Shown here: piece by piece, positions 46,040-55,622 of the stretch
How the letters are laid out: each line of letters starts with the position of its first letter
Position numbering within the stretch: position 1 is the first letter of the stretch
Notes under the pieces: generated by a model
Seen by the model: the letters and a program-made list of their open reading frames with translations, nothing else
What the model was told of the DNA's origin: nothing
Database searches by the model: none
Source: Sphingopyxis sp. JAI108
GTDB taxonomy: Bacteria > Pseudomonadota > Alphaproteobacteria > Sphingomonadales > Sphingomonadaceae
Assembly: GCF_013410105.1 (NCBI RefSeq)
Contig: NZ_JACCCJ010000001.1
Coordinates: 248,001-312,000 of the forward strand
Length of the DNA: 64,000 bases
Direction: 5' to 3'
Position numbers and translations under genes: made by a program

Positions 46040-46939
46040 ATGCCACGGGAGCTACCCAATCTCGACTGGCTTCGCGTTTTCGCGGCGACGGCCTCGAGCG
46101 AGAGCTTCGTGTTTGCCGCGGGCGAACTTAGCGTCACACCAGGCGCCGTCAGCCAACGCATCAAGGCACTCGAGGCCTATCTTGGCGTCGAGCTTTTCCA
46201 AAGATATCCTCAGGGGGTGCGGCTCACCGAGATCGGGCGAAGTTATGCCCAGCGCGTGCTTCCGCCGCTCGAACAACTGACGCTGGCGACACGTGAGATT
46301 TTCTCCCCCGCAGACGCAAGATCGATCCGTGTGACAGCCTTGCCTGCGTTTGCGCAGCTTTGGCTGGGCCCCAGAATTGAAGGGTTTCACCAGGCGCATG
46401 CCAACACGACAATCGAAATCTGGGCCGATCCCGCGATCGTCGATTTGCGGACCTCCAATTTCGATGTGGCTATTCGTTACGGTAAGCCGCCATTCGCTGG
46501 ATGCGATCATCGCGAACTGTTGTTCGACGAACTGGTGCCCGTTGCGGCGCCGTCTCTCCTCCGGTCGTCGACGTTGGACGCGCAAGGGCTTCCGATCGGG
46601 GCGCCGCTTTTCCTCGATACCTATTGGGCGAATGATTTCGACGACTGGCTTGGGCACACCGGCCATGTCCGTCCGGCCGATCTCGTCACGCACACCTTTT
46701 CGCTCTATTCGATGGTGATCGAAGCAACATTGAGTGGGCGCGGGTTCATGGTCGGGCACACGTCGGTGGTATCGGACCTGATCGACGAGGGACGGCTGCA
46801 ACTGCTTTCCGAACGGCGGGTGACGGCGGGAAGCCAATTCTATCTGCTCACCAACACCGGGTCGGCGCTATCCGACATCGCCGCCGCCTTCGTAGATTGG
46901 CTGCTCGATCGGGCGATGACGAAGCGACCTCTAGGATGA
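46040..46939 (+). CDS. LysR-type regulator, GcvA-like (second copy)
   Basis: 299 residues. The N-terminal domain NLDWLRVFAATASSESFVFAA, TPGAVSQRIKALEAYLG and FQRYPQGVRLTE is nearly the same as in the LysR at 38.7 kb, and the effector domains also align throughout (FDELVPVA, FSLYSM, GRGFMVGHT). The two must have arisen by duplication. This copy is divergent from pip and lies 181 bases before the APC permease, either of which could be its target. A run of nine C bases at 45981-45989 lies in the pip-LysR gap. Confidence 0.94.
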   Translation: MPRELPNLDWLRVFAATASSESFVFAAGELSVTPGAVSQRIKALEAYLGVELFQRYPQGVRLTEIGRSYAQRVLPPLEQLTLATREIFSPADARSIRVTALPAFAQLWLGPRIEGFHQAHANTTIEIWADPAIVDLRTSNFDVAIRYGKPPFAGCDHRELLFDELVPVAAPSLLRSSTLDAQGLPIGAPLFLDTYWANDFDDWLGHTGHVRPADLVTHTFSLYSMVIEATLSGRGFMVGHTSVVSDLIDEGRLQLLSERRVTAGSQFYLLTNTGSALSDIAAAFVDWLLDRAMTKRPLG

Positions 46940-47120
46940 AAGCCCAGGCGCAATAATTCTCGCGGCGAGGCGCAGGATTAGTCCTGTTGCGCGAGTGGGG
47001 TCTCAGGGGCCACCCTTGGATCAGTCGTTTGCCCGTTGCCCGGGAATTCAAACAAGAGCCATCGATTGTTTGGCTGCCTTCCGGCGGCGCGCAACGGTGC
47101 GAGTCCGCCGGAGATTGGAA

Positions 47121-48536
47121 TTGAAGAGCTGGACACGTTGCAAGCCCATTGCACCGGCGGGCGAGCGCCATCCCGACGCGTTGCCGCCGACCTTGTCCTG
47201 GCCGCATCTGGTCATGCTAGGCGTCGGCGCCATCGTCGGCACGGGCATATTGACCCTCATTGGGGTTGGGGCCGACCGCGCCGGGCCGGCCGTGCTATTG
47301 TCTTTCGCTATCGCGGGCGCGGTTTGCGCGTGCGCCGCGCTGGCTTACACCGAGCTTGCCACGATGATGCCTGCCGGGGGCAGCGCGTACAGCTATTCTT
47401 ATTCGGTATTGGGAGAGGCGATCGCTTGGGTGGTAGGATGGAGCCTCATCCTCGAATATTCACTGGTCGTCTCGACGGTAGCGGTCGGATGGTCGGGCTA
47501 TGCCTCGCCATTGCTCACAGCTATCGGGTTTCCCGCGTCCCTGACGCTGGGGCCGGAACTTGGTGGGTTCATCAATCTTCCCGCTGTGTTCATCATTGGC
47601 GCCGTCACGGGGCTCCTGCTGCTCGGGACAGGCGAAAGTGCACGGGTCAACGCTGTCCTCGTCTTCGTGAAGATCGCGACACTATCGCTCTTCCTTTTCT
47701 ACGCGCTGCCGCATTTCGATGCGGCAAACCTCGATCCCTTCATGCCTTATGGCTTTGGAGCGAACGCGGGCGACGACGGCGTACAGCGCGGTGTCATGGC
47801 GGGAGCCGCGATCATCTTCTTCGCCTTCTATGGCTTCGACGCTATCTCGACTGCCGCCGAGGAAACGAAGCGTCCCGAACGCGACCTCGTGATCGGAATC
47901 CTCGGGTCGTTGATCATCTGCACCCTGATCTATCTCCTCATCGCGGCCGCTGCGATGGGCGCGGTGGCCTTCACCATCCTTGCCGACAGCCCCGAACCTT
48001 TGGCGCTGATCCTGCGTTCGATCGGTCGCGAAGGAGTGGCGCAAGTGGTCGCTGCCGCGGCGGTCCTTGCCTTGCCCACCGTACTACTGGCCTTTCTCTA
48101 CGGCCAGAGCCGCATTTTCCTGGCGATGGCGCGCGATGGCTTCCTCCCCAAGGGGCTTGCGCGAATTTCAGCGCGGGGGACGCCGATCCGGATCACGCTG
48201 ACCACCGCGGTGCTGGTCGCGATCCTAGCCGGGCTACTTCCGATCAGCGAAATCGCCGCGCTTGCTAATGCCGGCACTCTCATAGCGTTCGTCGCGGTCG
48301 GAACCTGCTTGCTCGTCTTGCGGCGGCGCGCTCCCGATCTTCCACGACCATTCCGTGTCCCGGCCGCGACGATGGTGGGCGCTGGAGCGATTGGCGGCTG
48401 CCTCTATCTCTTTTTCAGCCTTCCGGTGCAAACCTTGCTCTGGTGCTTCGCGTGGAACCTTCTCGGTATCGTCATCTACGCGTTCTATGGCAACCGGAAG
48501 AGCATCCTCGACCAGGGTGACAATGCATCGGCCTAG
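47121..48536 (+). CDS. APC superfamily amino acid permease
   Basis: 471 residues from a TTG at 47121 with GGAG seven bases ahead; the frame is open to 46995 but that part is Arg-rich and not membrane-like, and no ATG fits. It opens with LPPTLSWPHLVMLGVGAIVGTGIL, the APC first helix with its broken glycine motif, and shows about twelve hydrophobic segments. The LSFAIAGAVCACAALAYTEL helix and AFYGFDAISTAAEETKRPERD loop are typical of CAT/YhdG-type amino acid permeases. It should import an amino acid across the inner membrane in symport with protons. Substrate unknown; near pip and a GcvA-like regulator it could take up free products. Confidence 0.92.
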   Translation: MKSWTRCKPIAPAGERHPDALPPTLSWPHLVMLGVGAIVGTGILTLIGVGADRAGPAVLLSFAIAGAVCACAALAYTELATMMPAGGSAYSYSYSVLGEAIAWVVGWSLILEYSLVVSTVAVGWSGYASPLLTAIGFPASLTLGPELGGFINLPAVFIIGAVTGLLLLGTGESARVNAVLVFVKIATLSLFLFYALPHFDAANLDPFMPYGFGANAGDDGVQRGVMAGAAIIFFAFYGFDAISTAAEETKRPERDLVIGILGSLIICTLIYLLIAAAAMGAVAFTILADSPEPLALILRSIGREGVAQVVAAAAVLALPTVLLAFLYGQSRIFLAMARDGFLPKGLARISARGTPIRITLTTAVLVAILAGLLPISEIAALANAGTLIAFVAVGTCLLVLRRRAPDLPRPFRVPAATMVGAGAIGGCLYLFFSLPVQTLLWCFAWNLLGIVIYAFYGNRKSILDQGDNASA

Positions 48537-48826
48537 AATCCGGGGCGCATTTCACGGCTGCAGATCAACGCAATATTCGATGGTCAGGCGGATTTAACGT
48601 CCGGGATGTGCGGCATTGAACGGGCCGCACGTACAGCGCGGCCCTCCTCCCGCGCTTTCCCGAGACCGCGCGCAGCTGGTCCTGAGCGTGCAGGACACTC
48701 GGATGGTCGCAACGCGGCCGCCCGCACCATGTTCGCGCAATGTTGCCCTGCTTTTGCTGCAGACAGCCCGCGTGCGGCAACGCTGCGGGGCCGCATCTCA
48801 GCGCTCAAACCTAACTGGAGAGTCCA

Positions 48827-49171
48827 ATGTTACACCGTCCCTTCTCGCAGGGCCGCCGATCCTCTATCTCGCTCGGTCTCGTCGCCCTGTTCAGCATCGG
48901 CCTGGGAGGATGTATGTCCACGGGCGAGCGGCGCGAAGCAAATCTTCGTGAAGACGAAGACACCTGCGCCAGCTTCGGCGCGCGTTACGGTTCGCCCGCC
49001 TATAATGATTGCATGCTGACCCAGCAGCGCCGGCGCGACGTCAAGCAACTCGAATCGCTCGAGCGAACCCGACTGACGACCGAGATTGCCAGAGACGCCC
49101 AAATCATGGCTGATCGCGCGCGCAAGCAACGCTGCGATCGCGATCCCGATCGGCGCGAGTGCGGTCGCTAG
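48827..49171 (+). CDS. small Cys-rich lipoprotein, unknown function (first copy)
   Basis: 114 residues from the ATG at 48827 with TGGAGAG upstream. The signal region ends in the lipobox IGLGGC, so it is probably lipid-anchored. The mature part has TCASFGARYGSPAYNDCML, a helical QRRRDVKQLESLERTR stretch, and a C-terminal QRCDRDPDRREC. Four cysteines (two pairs) are shared with the protein at 61.5-61.8 kb, which is about half identical. I do not recognise the family. The pattern suggests two disulphides holding a short helical hairpin in the periplasm. It is not clearly part of an operon; it lies 290 bases after the permease gene. Confidence 0.8.
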   Translation: MLHRPFSQGRRSSISLGLVALFSIGLGGCMSTGERREANLREDEDTCASFGARYGSPAYNDCMLTQQRRRDVKQLESLERTRLTTEIARDAQIMADRARKQRCDRDPDRRECGR

Positions 49172-50002
49172 ACGCTCCGTGGCTCGATGCTGCTTGCGGC
49201 GGCGGTAGTCCGACCGACCGCCATGACTGCGCGGACCGCTGACCCGGGACGCGTAAGTTTCGCTTAGCCAACCCGGCCGGTTGCCCAGCCGGGTGGCCGG
49301 CCATGGCCGGCCACAAGCAATGCGACGCACCGAATTGAGCTTATGGCCTCTGGCGCGCCGGACACCGTCCCTAGCTTGATGAGAGCCGACATTAGCCTTT
49401 GCATTGACGACATTCGGCTGGCTCCGGGCAAGTAATCGCCCATCTCAGGTGGCGTGCCTCGCACCTCAGGCGAGCGCCCTTGGCGGGTTTCTGGATGATC
49501 GCGGCTCTCTTCTCGATGTCGCCGCGATACCGGTCGAGCCGAACCTGTTTGGGTTAGCTTGGGTCGCCTTCAATGTTCAATGCCATGGTCGATAGCCAGG
49601 GTTGCAGCGGGCTGCGTGGATAAGGCGCGCTACGCGAACCGCATGGGAAGCACGCGAAGAGGATGAAAAAGCCTCCGCCTATGAAGCAGGATTACTCGTT
49701 TGCGCCGCGCCGGACGGGCTGAGAAGCTTATCCAGTCGATGGCGCGCATCTTGAGCGCCCTCTCCCGACGATTCGAATATATTATGCCCAATGGGCCCGT
49801 TTAAAACAGCATTTATGAAATAGATTTTTAGATATCGTCATGCCTATATCAAAGTTTATGCGAAATTATTGTGAAAAGTGGAATGTAATCATTTTATTAT
49901 GTTAATAAAATGAGACATTTTAATGAATCTAAGATCATGAAATGCGGAATATATTAAAATATGGGCCATTTGTAATTCAAGTCTTTTAAAGGGGGGTTTG
50001 GA
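49172..50002. other. long intergenic region upstream of the second TonB receptor
   Basis: 831 bases with no gene I can support. It holds a nested hairpin at 49271-49314, and from about 49790 to 49990 an AT-rich stretch unlike the rest of the window, with several TATAAT-like and ATTTTA runs. The latter probably contains the promoter of the receptor. Short open frames in the left half lack ribosome sites and coding bias. Confidence 0.6.
49271..49314. repeat. nested perfect palindromes
   Basis: ACCCGGC (49271-49277) pairs with GCCGGGT (49288-49294), and it runs directly into a 22-bp perfect palindrome at 49293-49314 centred on GGCCATGGCC. It lies 100 bases after the small lipoprotein gene. It could be a terminator or a remnant of a small palindromic repeat. 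Confidence 0.6.
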
Positions 50003-52375
50003 ATGTCGTTACCGAAATATCTGGCGCTAGGCGCATCGGCGCTGGCGCTCTCCTTGCCGGTGTCGGCTGCGGCGCAGGCATCGGAGCAGGGCGGGAGCGC
50101 ATCCAGCAATCCGTCTGCGCAGCAGGATGGCGGGACCAGAGGGGCCTCGCAGCAAAGTGCTTCGGTTGACCCCAACGACATCATCGTGACAGCGACGCGG
50201 CGCGACGCGTCGATCCTCGACGCGCCGCTTAGCATCAGCGCCTATTCGCAGGAGAGCCTGGACATCAAGGGCGTGCGCAACATGGAGGACCTTGCGCGCA
50301 TGACGCCGGGAGTCTCGCTCAACCAGGGCGTGTTCGGCACGAAATATCTCGTGATCCGCGGCCTCTCCTCGACGATCGGCGCCACAATGAATGGCGTTTA
50401 TGTCGATGACACGCCGGTACAGGTTCGCTCGGTCAGCACGACGGGTAACTTCTATCCGGCGATGTTCGATCTTGAGCGCGTCGAAGTGCTTCGTGGTCCC
50501 CAGGGCACGCTGTTCGGCGCCGGCTCGATGGGTGGTGCGATCCGCTTTATCTCGGCCAAGCCGAGCGCTACCGACTATTCGGGCTATGCGCGCGGCGAAC
50601 TCGGCCTCACCGAAGGTGGCGACCCGAGTTATGAAGCCGGCATCGCGTTTGGCGGGCCGATCGTCGACGACAAGATCGGCTTCCGCGTGAGTGGCAATTA
50701 CCGCCGCGACGGCGGCTACATTGACCGCGTCCCCTATGTCGCAAGCCGCGGCACGGCGCGAAAGAATCACAACGAGCGCGATACTTACGTCGGGCAGCTC
50801 TCCCTGATGTTGCAGCCGGCCGACGGCATTACGATAACCCCCTCGATCTTTCACCAGCAGGCCAATCGCGACAATAGCGACCAGTTTTGGGAATGGCGTC
50901 CCGGTGTCGACCTGCCGACCTTGCCGAAATTCTTTAGCGGTGAAGGCATCGACTCCTATGGCCGCGACCGCGCCACCATCTACTCGGTCAGGGGCGAATT
51001 CGATCTCGGTCCGGCGACGATCATCACCAACACCGCCTATCTTGACCGCAGGGTGGTTAACAAGGACGACGCCACGGCCTATTATCTGGACGCGTTCGGT
51101 CTCCCGGTTGGACTCGATATCCCGGGCGTCATCGATCCGCGCATCATCATCAATATGGAGATGACGCAGCGCGCCTTCACGCAGGAACTGCGTGTCCAGT
51201 CGAACCCCAGTTCGAGTCCGATCAGCTATGTCGCGGGTATCTTCTATCAAAACTCGCGCCAGACCGCGGAGGAATTCGATGTCGCACCCAACCCCGACCA
51301 GTTCCTCGTTCCATCGACGAACGGGAATGTCGGCTATCTTCTCGACAACGCACGCGACCAGCAGTTCGCCGTATTCGGGCAGGTCGATTACAAATTGGCC
51401 GACAAGCTGACGGTCAACGCGGGCGTCCGCTATTCCTATGTGACATTCGACTTCAAGCAAACCGGCGGTAACAACTTGCCGACCGACACCGTCTTGACTG
51501 GCAGCACCGACGAGAGCCCGATTACGCCCAAGTTCGGCATCGAGTATAAGCCGACCGACAATCTGATGTTTTATGCCAGCGCCGGCAAAGGCTTTCGTCC
51601 CGGCGGTTCCAACGCGATCCTGTCATCGCAGCTCGACGATTCCTGTCTGGTTCAGTTGCAGAACCTTGGATATTCGCAGATTCCTGCACAATATCGCTCC
51701 GACAGCACATGGAGCTACGAAGTCGGCGCAAAGGGACGGGTCGGCGGTTGGCTGACCTTCGCAGGCGATGTGTTCCAGATCGACTGGACCGATGTGCAGC
51801 GGTCGCGCTCGGTACTCAACTGCGGGGTCCCCTTTATCGATAATCTCGGCAAATCGCGCGCGCGCGGCGTCGAGGCGAAGATTACCCTCACTCCGCTCGT
51901 CGGTCTGACGCTGGACGCCAATGTCAGTTACACCGATGCAAAAGTGCGCCAGACGCTGGTCCGGCCCGAGTTCGTCAACGACGACGGTTCGGTCATTCCG
52001 GCAGGCAATATCGTTACCAAGGGCGACAGGTTCGCACCGCCATGGATCGTCTCGTTGTCGGCAGACTATGAAACCGACCTGGGCGTGGGCGATGTGGTCG
52101 GCTTTGGCCGCGTCCAATGGGATTACCGCAGCGGGCTGACGAACCCTTCGGGCAACCTCGGTTACAATCCACTATATGCCCGGGTTCCGGCGCGCGATTT
52201 CGTCGCCGCACGGCTCGGCGCCCGCACGGGCCAGACCGACGTCTCGCTGTTCGTGAACAATCTTCTCAACTCGCGCGACGAACTCGGCAGGCTCGTGATC
52301 GGCGCGGGACAGCGCCAGCTCCGGCAGACCTATCGCCCGAGAACCTGGGGCGTCACGGTCAGCCAGCGTTTTTGA
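50003..52375 (+). CDS. TonB-dependent outer-membrane receptor (second copy type)
   Basis: 790 residues with AAAGGGGGG before the ATG. The signal peptide is LALGASALALSLPVSAAAQA. A short Gln/Ser-rich linker precedes the plug, which starts DIIVTATRRDASILDAPLSI and has VEVLRGPQGTLFGAGSMGGAIR. The barrel ends GVTVSQRF with a terminal Phe. It is of the same class as the receptor at 10.9 kb but the two are only moderately similar. The next gene, 96 bases on, is the second amidohydrolase, so import of a peptide-like ligand and periplasmic cleavage may be linked. Confidence 0.94.
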   Translation: MSLPKYLALGASALALSLPVSAAAQASEQGGSASSNPSAQQDGGTRGASQQSASVDPNDIIVTATRRDASILDAPLSISAYSQESLDIKGVRNMEDLARMTPGVSLNQGVFGTKYLVIRGLSSTIGATMNGVYVDDTPVQVRSVSTTGNFYPAMFDLERVEVLRGPQGTLFGAGSMGGAIRFISAKPSATDYSGYARGELGLTEGGDPSYEAGIAFGGPIVDDKIGFRVSGNYRRDGGYIDRVPYVASRGTARKNHNERDTYVGQLSLMLQPADGITITPSIFHQQANRDNSDQFWEWRPGVDLPTLPKFFSGEGIDSYGRDRATIYSVRGEFDLGPATIITNTAYLDRRVVNKDDATAYYLDAFGLPVGLDIPGVIDPRIIINMEMTQRAFTQELRVQSNPSSSPISYVAGIFYQNSRQTAEEFDVAPNPDQFLVPSTNGNVGYLLDNARDQQFAVFGQVDYKLADKLTVNAGVRYSYVTFDFKQTGGNNLPTDTVLTGSTDESPITPKFGIEYKPTDNLMFYASAGKGFRPGGSNAILSSQLDDSCLVQLQNLGYSQIPAQYRSDSTWSYEVGAKGRVGGWLTFAGDVFQIDWTDVQRSRSVLNCGVPFIDNLGKSRARGVEAKITLTPLVGLTLDANVSYTDAKVRQTLVRPEFVNDDGSVIPAGNIVTKGDRFAPPWIVSLSADYETDLGVGDVVGFGRVQWDYRSGLTNPSGNLGYNPLYARVPARDFVAARLGARTGQTDVSLFVNNLLNSRDELGRLVIGAGQRQLRQTYRPRTWGVTVSQRF

Positions 52376-52471
52376 CTGCTGGCGCGGGTAATTCGAAAAA
52401 ATGAAGCATGCCATGTGCCTGGTCCGCTCGCCTCGGGCGGATCAGGCCGAAATCCGAAGGGACGCGAGATC

Positions 52472-53917
52472 ATGAGCGCCGCGTGGGTAACAGGACTGCT
52501 GCTGGTCACGGCGCTGGGCGCGGTGCCCACCCTCGCGCAAGCGAGGGACAAGGGCCCCGAGGCGCGCCCGATCTACAATCGTGACCGATGGTTGCCGCCG
52601 TCGGTGCCGACGTCGGACGACGTGCTGCGTATTCCCGTGCCGGCGGACTTCAATGCCCCCAAGGGATCGTTCGTGCTGGTCGGTGGGCGGCTGTTCGACG
52701 GTACCGGCGAGGCCGCGCGCCCGGCAACGATCGTCGTGGAGGGAAAGTCGATCACAGCGGTGCTGGGTCCGGAAGACAAGAACTGGCCGGCCGATGCGGT
52801 GATCTATGATGTCGCGGGCAAGACCGTGATGCCGGGCCTGATCGACCTCCATGCCCATCTGACCTTCCTCGAAGGGGCCGCCGACGCTGGCCTTTACGCC
52901 ACCGCGAATATGAGCGGTGCAGAATCGGTGATGCGCGGCCTCAAGCGCATGGGGGTCTATCTTGAATCGGGCGTCACCAGCGTGCGCGACCTGGCATCGC
53001 ACGGCGACGCGCCGTTCGTACTCAAGCGCCTCCAGGCGACGGGCGAACTGTCAGGGCCTCGCATCTTGGCGGCCGGTCAGCTGATCACGCAGACCGGGGG
53101 GCACGCTGCGCTCCATGCCTTCCAGCCTGGCTACCCCGAGATCGCCGACAAAAACCCCAATTCGATGGTGCGGATTGCATCGGGTCCGCAGGAATGGCGC
53201 GAAGCGGTGCGCATCCAGTTCGCGAAGGGCGCGGACCTGATCAAGCTCGCCAGCGAATATACGCAGGAAGAAATCACCGCCGCGGACGACGAGGCGCATT
53301 CGCTCGGGCTGCCGGTGACGGTCGATAGCGAAACCCAATATATCGACATGGCGATCAAGGCCGGTGTCGACTCGATCGAGCATCCCCTGCCGCGCAGCGA
53401 TGCCGCGGTCGCCTTGATGGCGAAGCGCGGTATCGCATCGGTGCCGACCCTCGTCGCCTATCGCATCATCATGCGTGGCAGCGGCGGCTATTTTGGATCG
53501 ACCTCGCGCCGTTTCGAGCTCAACGAAAGCGTCAACGAGACCACGGCCGCCAAGATGCGCCGCGCCGGGGTGAAGATGGGAATCGGCCTCGACGTGGTCG
53601 CGCTCGCGGGGACGGGCTTCCTGCCCGGATCCTATATCGATGAGCTGGAATCCTTCCACCGCATCGGCTTTACGAAGAGCGAGGCGTTGGTCGCGGCGAC
53701 GAAGACGAGTGCCGAGATCATGCATATGGGCGACCGGCTTGGTACGATCGAGGCGGGAAAACTCGCCGACATCATCGTTGTCGACGGCAATCCGGATGAA
53801 GACTTCGGCGCGCTGCGCAAGGTACGGACCGCCTTCGTGGGCGGCCGGCTGATGTTGCAGGACGGACGCATCTACAAACCGGCGCACGAAGAAGTGCCGA
53901 TGCCGGCGACCAAATGA
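52472..53917 (+). CDS. imidazolonepropionase-like amidohydrolase, exported (second copy)
   Basis: 481 residues from the ATG at 52472, signal peptide WVTGLLLVTALGAVPTLAQA. It is a paralogue of the protein at 43.4-44.8 kb over the whole length: LIDLHAHLTF has the HxH motif, GADLIKLAS the metal lysine, and LADIIVVDGNPDEDF the C-terminal block. In the shared tract one residue differs notably, AADDEAHS here against AAVDEAHS in the other copy. The central part 53156-53449 is nearly identical in DNA to the first copy. It probably belongs to the operon of the TonB receptor and is convergent with the third tetR. Confidence 0.9.
   Translation: MSAAWVTGLLLVTALGAVPTLAQARDKGPEARPIYNRDRWLPPSVPTSDDVLRIPVPADFNAPKGSFVLVGGRLFDGTGEAARPATIVVEGKSITAVLGPEDKNWPADAVIYDVAGKTVMPGLIDLHAHLTFLEGAADAGLYATANMSGAESVMRGLKRMGVYLESGVTSVRDLASHGDAPFVLKRLQATGELSGPRILAAGQLITQTGGHAALHAFQPGYPEIADKNPNSMVRIASGPQEWREAVRIQFAKGADLIKLASEYTQEEITAADDEAHSLGLPVTVDSETQYIDMAIKAGVDSIEHPLPRSDAAVALMAKRGIASVPTLVAYRIIMRGSGGYFGSTSRRFELNESVNETTAAKMRRAGVKMGIGLDVVALAGTGFLPGSYIDELESFHRIGFTKSEALVAATKTSAEIMHMGDRLGTIEAGKLADIIVVDGNPDEDFGALRKVRTAFVGGRLMLQDGRIYKPAHEEVPMPATK
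53156..53449 (+). repeat. near-identical tract shared with 44032-44325 (copy 2)
   Basis: Second copy of the 294-bp tract. The four differences correspond to 44162, 44241, 44283 and 44284 in the other copy. Direction of transfer cannot be told from two sequences. Confidence 0.85.
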
Positions 53918-53948
53918 TGGAAAACCGCGTATCAGCGCCTGCCCGGGA

Positions 53949-54530
53949 TCATTCGCTATGGTGATGGCCAAGCGCAGCCATCGCGGCCTTCACGATCGGT
54001 TCGCGCCATTCGCGTTCGAGATGCATGGTTACGGCGAGCCTTGCCGAGAAAGTGGCACCCGAGAGGGCGGTAAAGGTGTGCGCCATCCGGTCCATATCGG
54101 GCGCCGTGAGGTCGATCCCCATCGCGCCGACGATGTCGAACCCCAGCTGGGTGAAGCGCGGATCACCCGTGCCCCCGGCGTGCGCCAATCGCTCGCCATC
54201 GCTCGCGAGCTGCTGGGCGAAGGCCGACATGCCGGGCCAGTCGAAGGCAAAGTCGATGACATCCTCGACGAGTTTGCGATCGCGCTCGATCCCGGGGGGC
54301 ATGCCCTCGAGCCTGCCGATCCGTTCGCGCGTCTGGGCTTCGTACCGGTCGAGCACCGCATCGTGGAGCGCCTTCTTGCTCGGATAATGGTGGAGCAGTC
54401 CTGCCTTCGAATAGGCGAGCGCGTCCGCGATCTGCTGGATCGATGTGCGCGCAAAGCCATGGCGCGCGAAGATTCCCGCAGCGCAGTCGAGAATCTCGGC
54501 GTCGATCTCCGCTTTCGTCTGTCTCGGCAT
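53949..54530 (-). CDS. TetR/AcrR family regulator (TetR3)
   Basis: 193 residues with GAGGG before the ATG. The DNA-binding domain is AAGIFARHGFARTSIQQIADALAYSKAGLLHHYPSKKALH, with the Leu-His-His-Tyr end of the recognition helix. The ligand domain is alpha-helical with no recognised subfamily. It is divergent from the ABC ATPase gene, and the intervening region contains an excellent inverted repeat at 54617-54649, so it very probably represses the ABC/M1 operon and itself. Confidence 0.93.
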   Translation of the reverse strand: MPRQTKAEIDAEILDCAAGIFARHGFARTSIQQIADALAYSKAGLLHHYPSKKALHDAVLDRYEAQTRERIGRLEGMPPGIERDRKLVEDVIDFAFDWPGMSAFAQQLASDGERLAHAGGTGDPRFTQLGFDIVGAMGIDLTAPDMDRMAHTFTALSGATFSARLAVTMHLEREWREPIVKAAMAALGHHHSE

Positions 54531-54616
54531 GGTAGCCCTCTAGCATGGCCCCGTTCGACACGGTCAATCTTCTATCGGCAACCCGCAGGGCCCCGTTTCA
54601 AAAAATTCTTGCGGCC

Positions 54617-54649
54617 GACCAATATGGTTGGTAGCCGACTATATTGGTC
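54617..54649. promoter_or_regulatory. TetR3 operator candidate, double site
   Basis: GACCAATAT and ATATTGGTC form perfect nine-base arms 15 bases apart. Within this, ACCAA-TATGG-TTGGT (54618-54632) is itself a palindrome, and a second imperfect copy runs on the other strand (ACCAATATAGTCGGC). This gives two overlapping sites, as in QacR-like or multi-dimer TetR operators. It lies 87 bases before the tetR start and 66 before the ABC start. Confidence 0.7.
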
Positions 54650-54714
54650 TGTTTTTAGTAGGCCCAGCCGGGCGGGTGCGTCAACCCGTCTCAACGCATT
54701 TCAGGAGAGAAGCA

Positions 54715-55611
54715 TTGTTGCAATTGAATGGAGTTGAGCATGTGTACCCGAACGGCACGCGCGCGCTCGACGGCGTGACGATGACGATTGGCAAGGGGAT
54801 GTTCGGGCTGCTCGGGCCGAACGGGGCCGGGAAATCCTCGCTGATGCGGACGATCGCGACCCTGCAGACGCCCACCGCCGGCGAGATACGCTTCGGCGAC
54901 ATCGACGTGCTGCGCGAGCCCACGCGGCTGCGCGCCACACTCGGATATCTCCCGCAGGATTTCGGCGTTTATCCGCGCGTGTCGGCATATGATCTGCTCG
55001 ATCACATGGCATCGCTGAAAGGCGTCATATCGGCCGCCGATCGCAAGAATACCGTCGAAACATTGCTCAATCAGACCAATTTGTGGAATGTTCGCAGCAA
55101 GGCCGTGGCGGGCTTTTCGGGCGGCATGCGCCAGCGCTTCGGCATCGCGCAGGCGTTGATCGGCAACCCGGAGCTCATCATCGTCGACGAGCCGACCGCA
55201 GGCCTCGACCCCGAGGAGCGCAATCGCTTCTATAATCTGCTCGTCGAGATCGGCGAGAATGTCGTCGTGATCCTCTCGACCCATATCGTCGACGATGTCG
55301 CCGATCTGTGCCCGCGCATGGCGGTGCTTGCCGCGGGCCGCATCCAGCTCGAAGGTGCGCCGCTCGACCTGATCGAGCGGAGCCGCGGCACGGTGTGGGC
55401 GAAGACCATCGAGCGCGAGCGGCTGGCCGAGGTACAAGCGTCGCATGAGGTGATCTCGACGCGCCTGCTGTCGGGCAGCACCGTCATCCATATCCTGTCG
55501 GACAAGGATCCGGGGGACGGCTTCCTACCGGTCGAGGGCGGGCTCGAAGATGTTTACCTGTCGACCCTGGTGCGCTCTCGCCGGATCGCCGCCGCTCGGC
55601 AAGCCGCTTGA
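54715..55611 (+). CDS. ABC transporter ATP-binding protein
   Basis: 298 residues from a TTG at 54715 (a second TTG follows at 54718) with AGGAGA six bases upstream. The frame is open further back to 54628, but that would cross the operator. Walker A is GLLGPNGAGKSSL, the Q-loop is around GYLPQDFGVYPR, the signature is FSGGMRQRFGIAQAL, and Walker B is LIIVDEPTAGLDP with HIVDDV as switch histidine. It is of the ABC-2 (CcmA/DrrA) type and powers the permease encoded 11 bases downstream. Confidence 0.93.
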   Translation: MLQLNGVEHVYPNGTRALDGVTMTIGKGMFGLLGPNGAGKSSLMRTIATLQTPTAGEIRFGDIDVLREPTRLRATLGYLPQDFGVYPRVSAYDLLDHMASLKGVISAADRKNTVETLLNQTNLWNVRSKAVAGFSGGMRQRFGIAQALIGNPELIIVDEPTAGLDPEERNRFYNLLVEIGENVVVILSTHIVDDVADLCPRMAVLAAGRIQLEGAPLDLIERSRGTVWAKTIERERLAEVQASHEVISTRLLSGSTVIHILSDKDPGDGFLPVEGGLEDVYLSTLVRSRRIAAARQAA

Positions 55612-55622
55612 GGAATCCGGAG

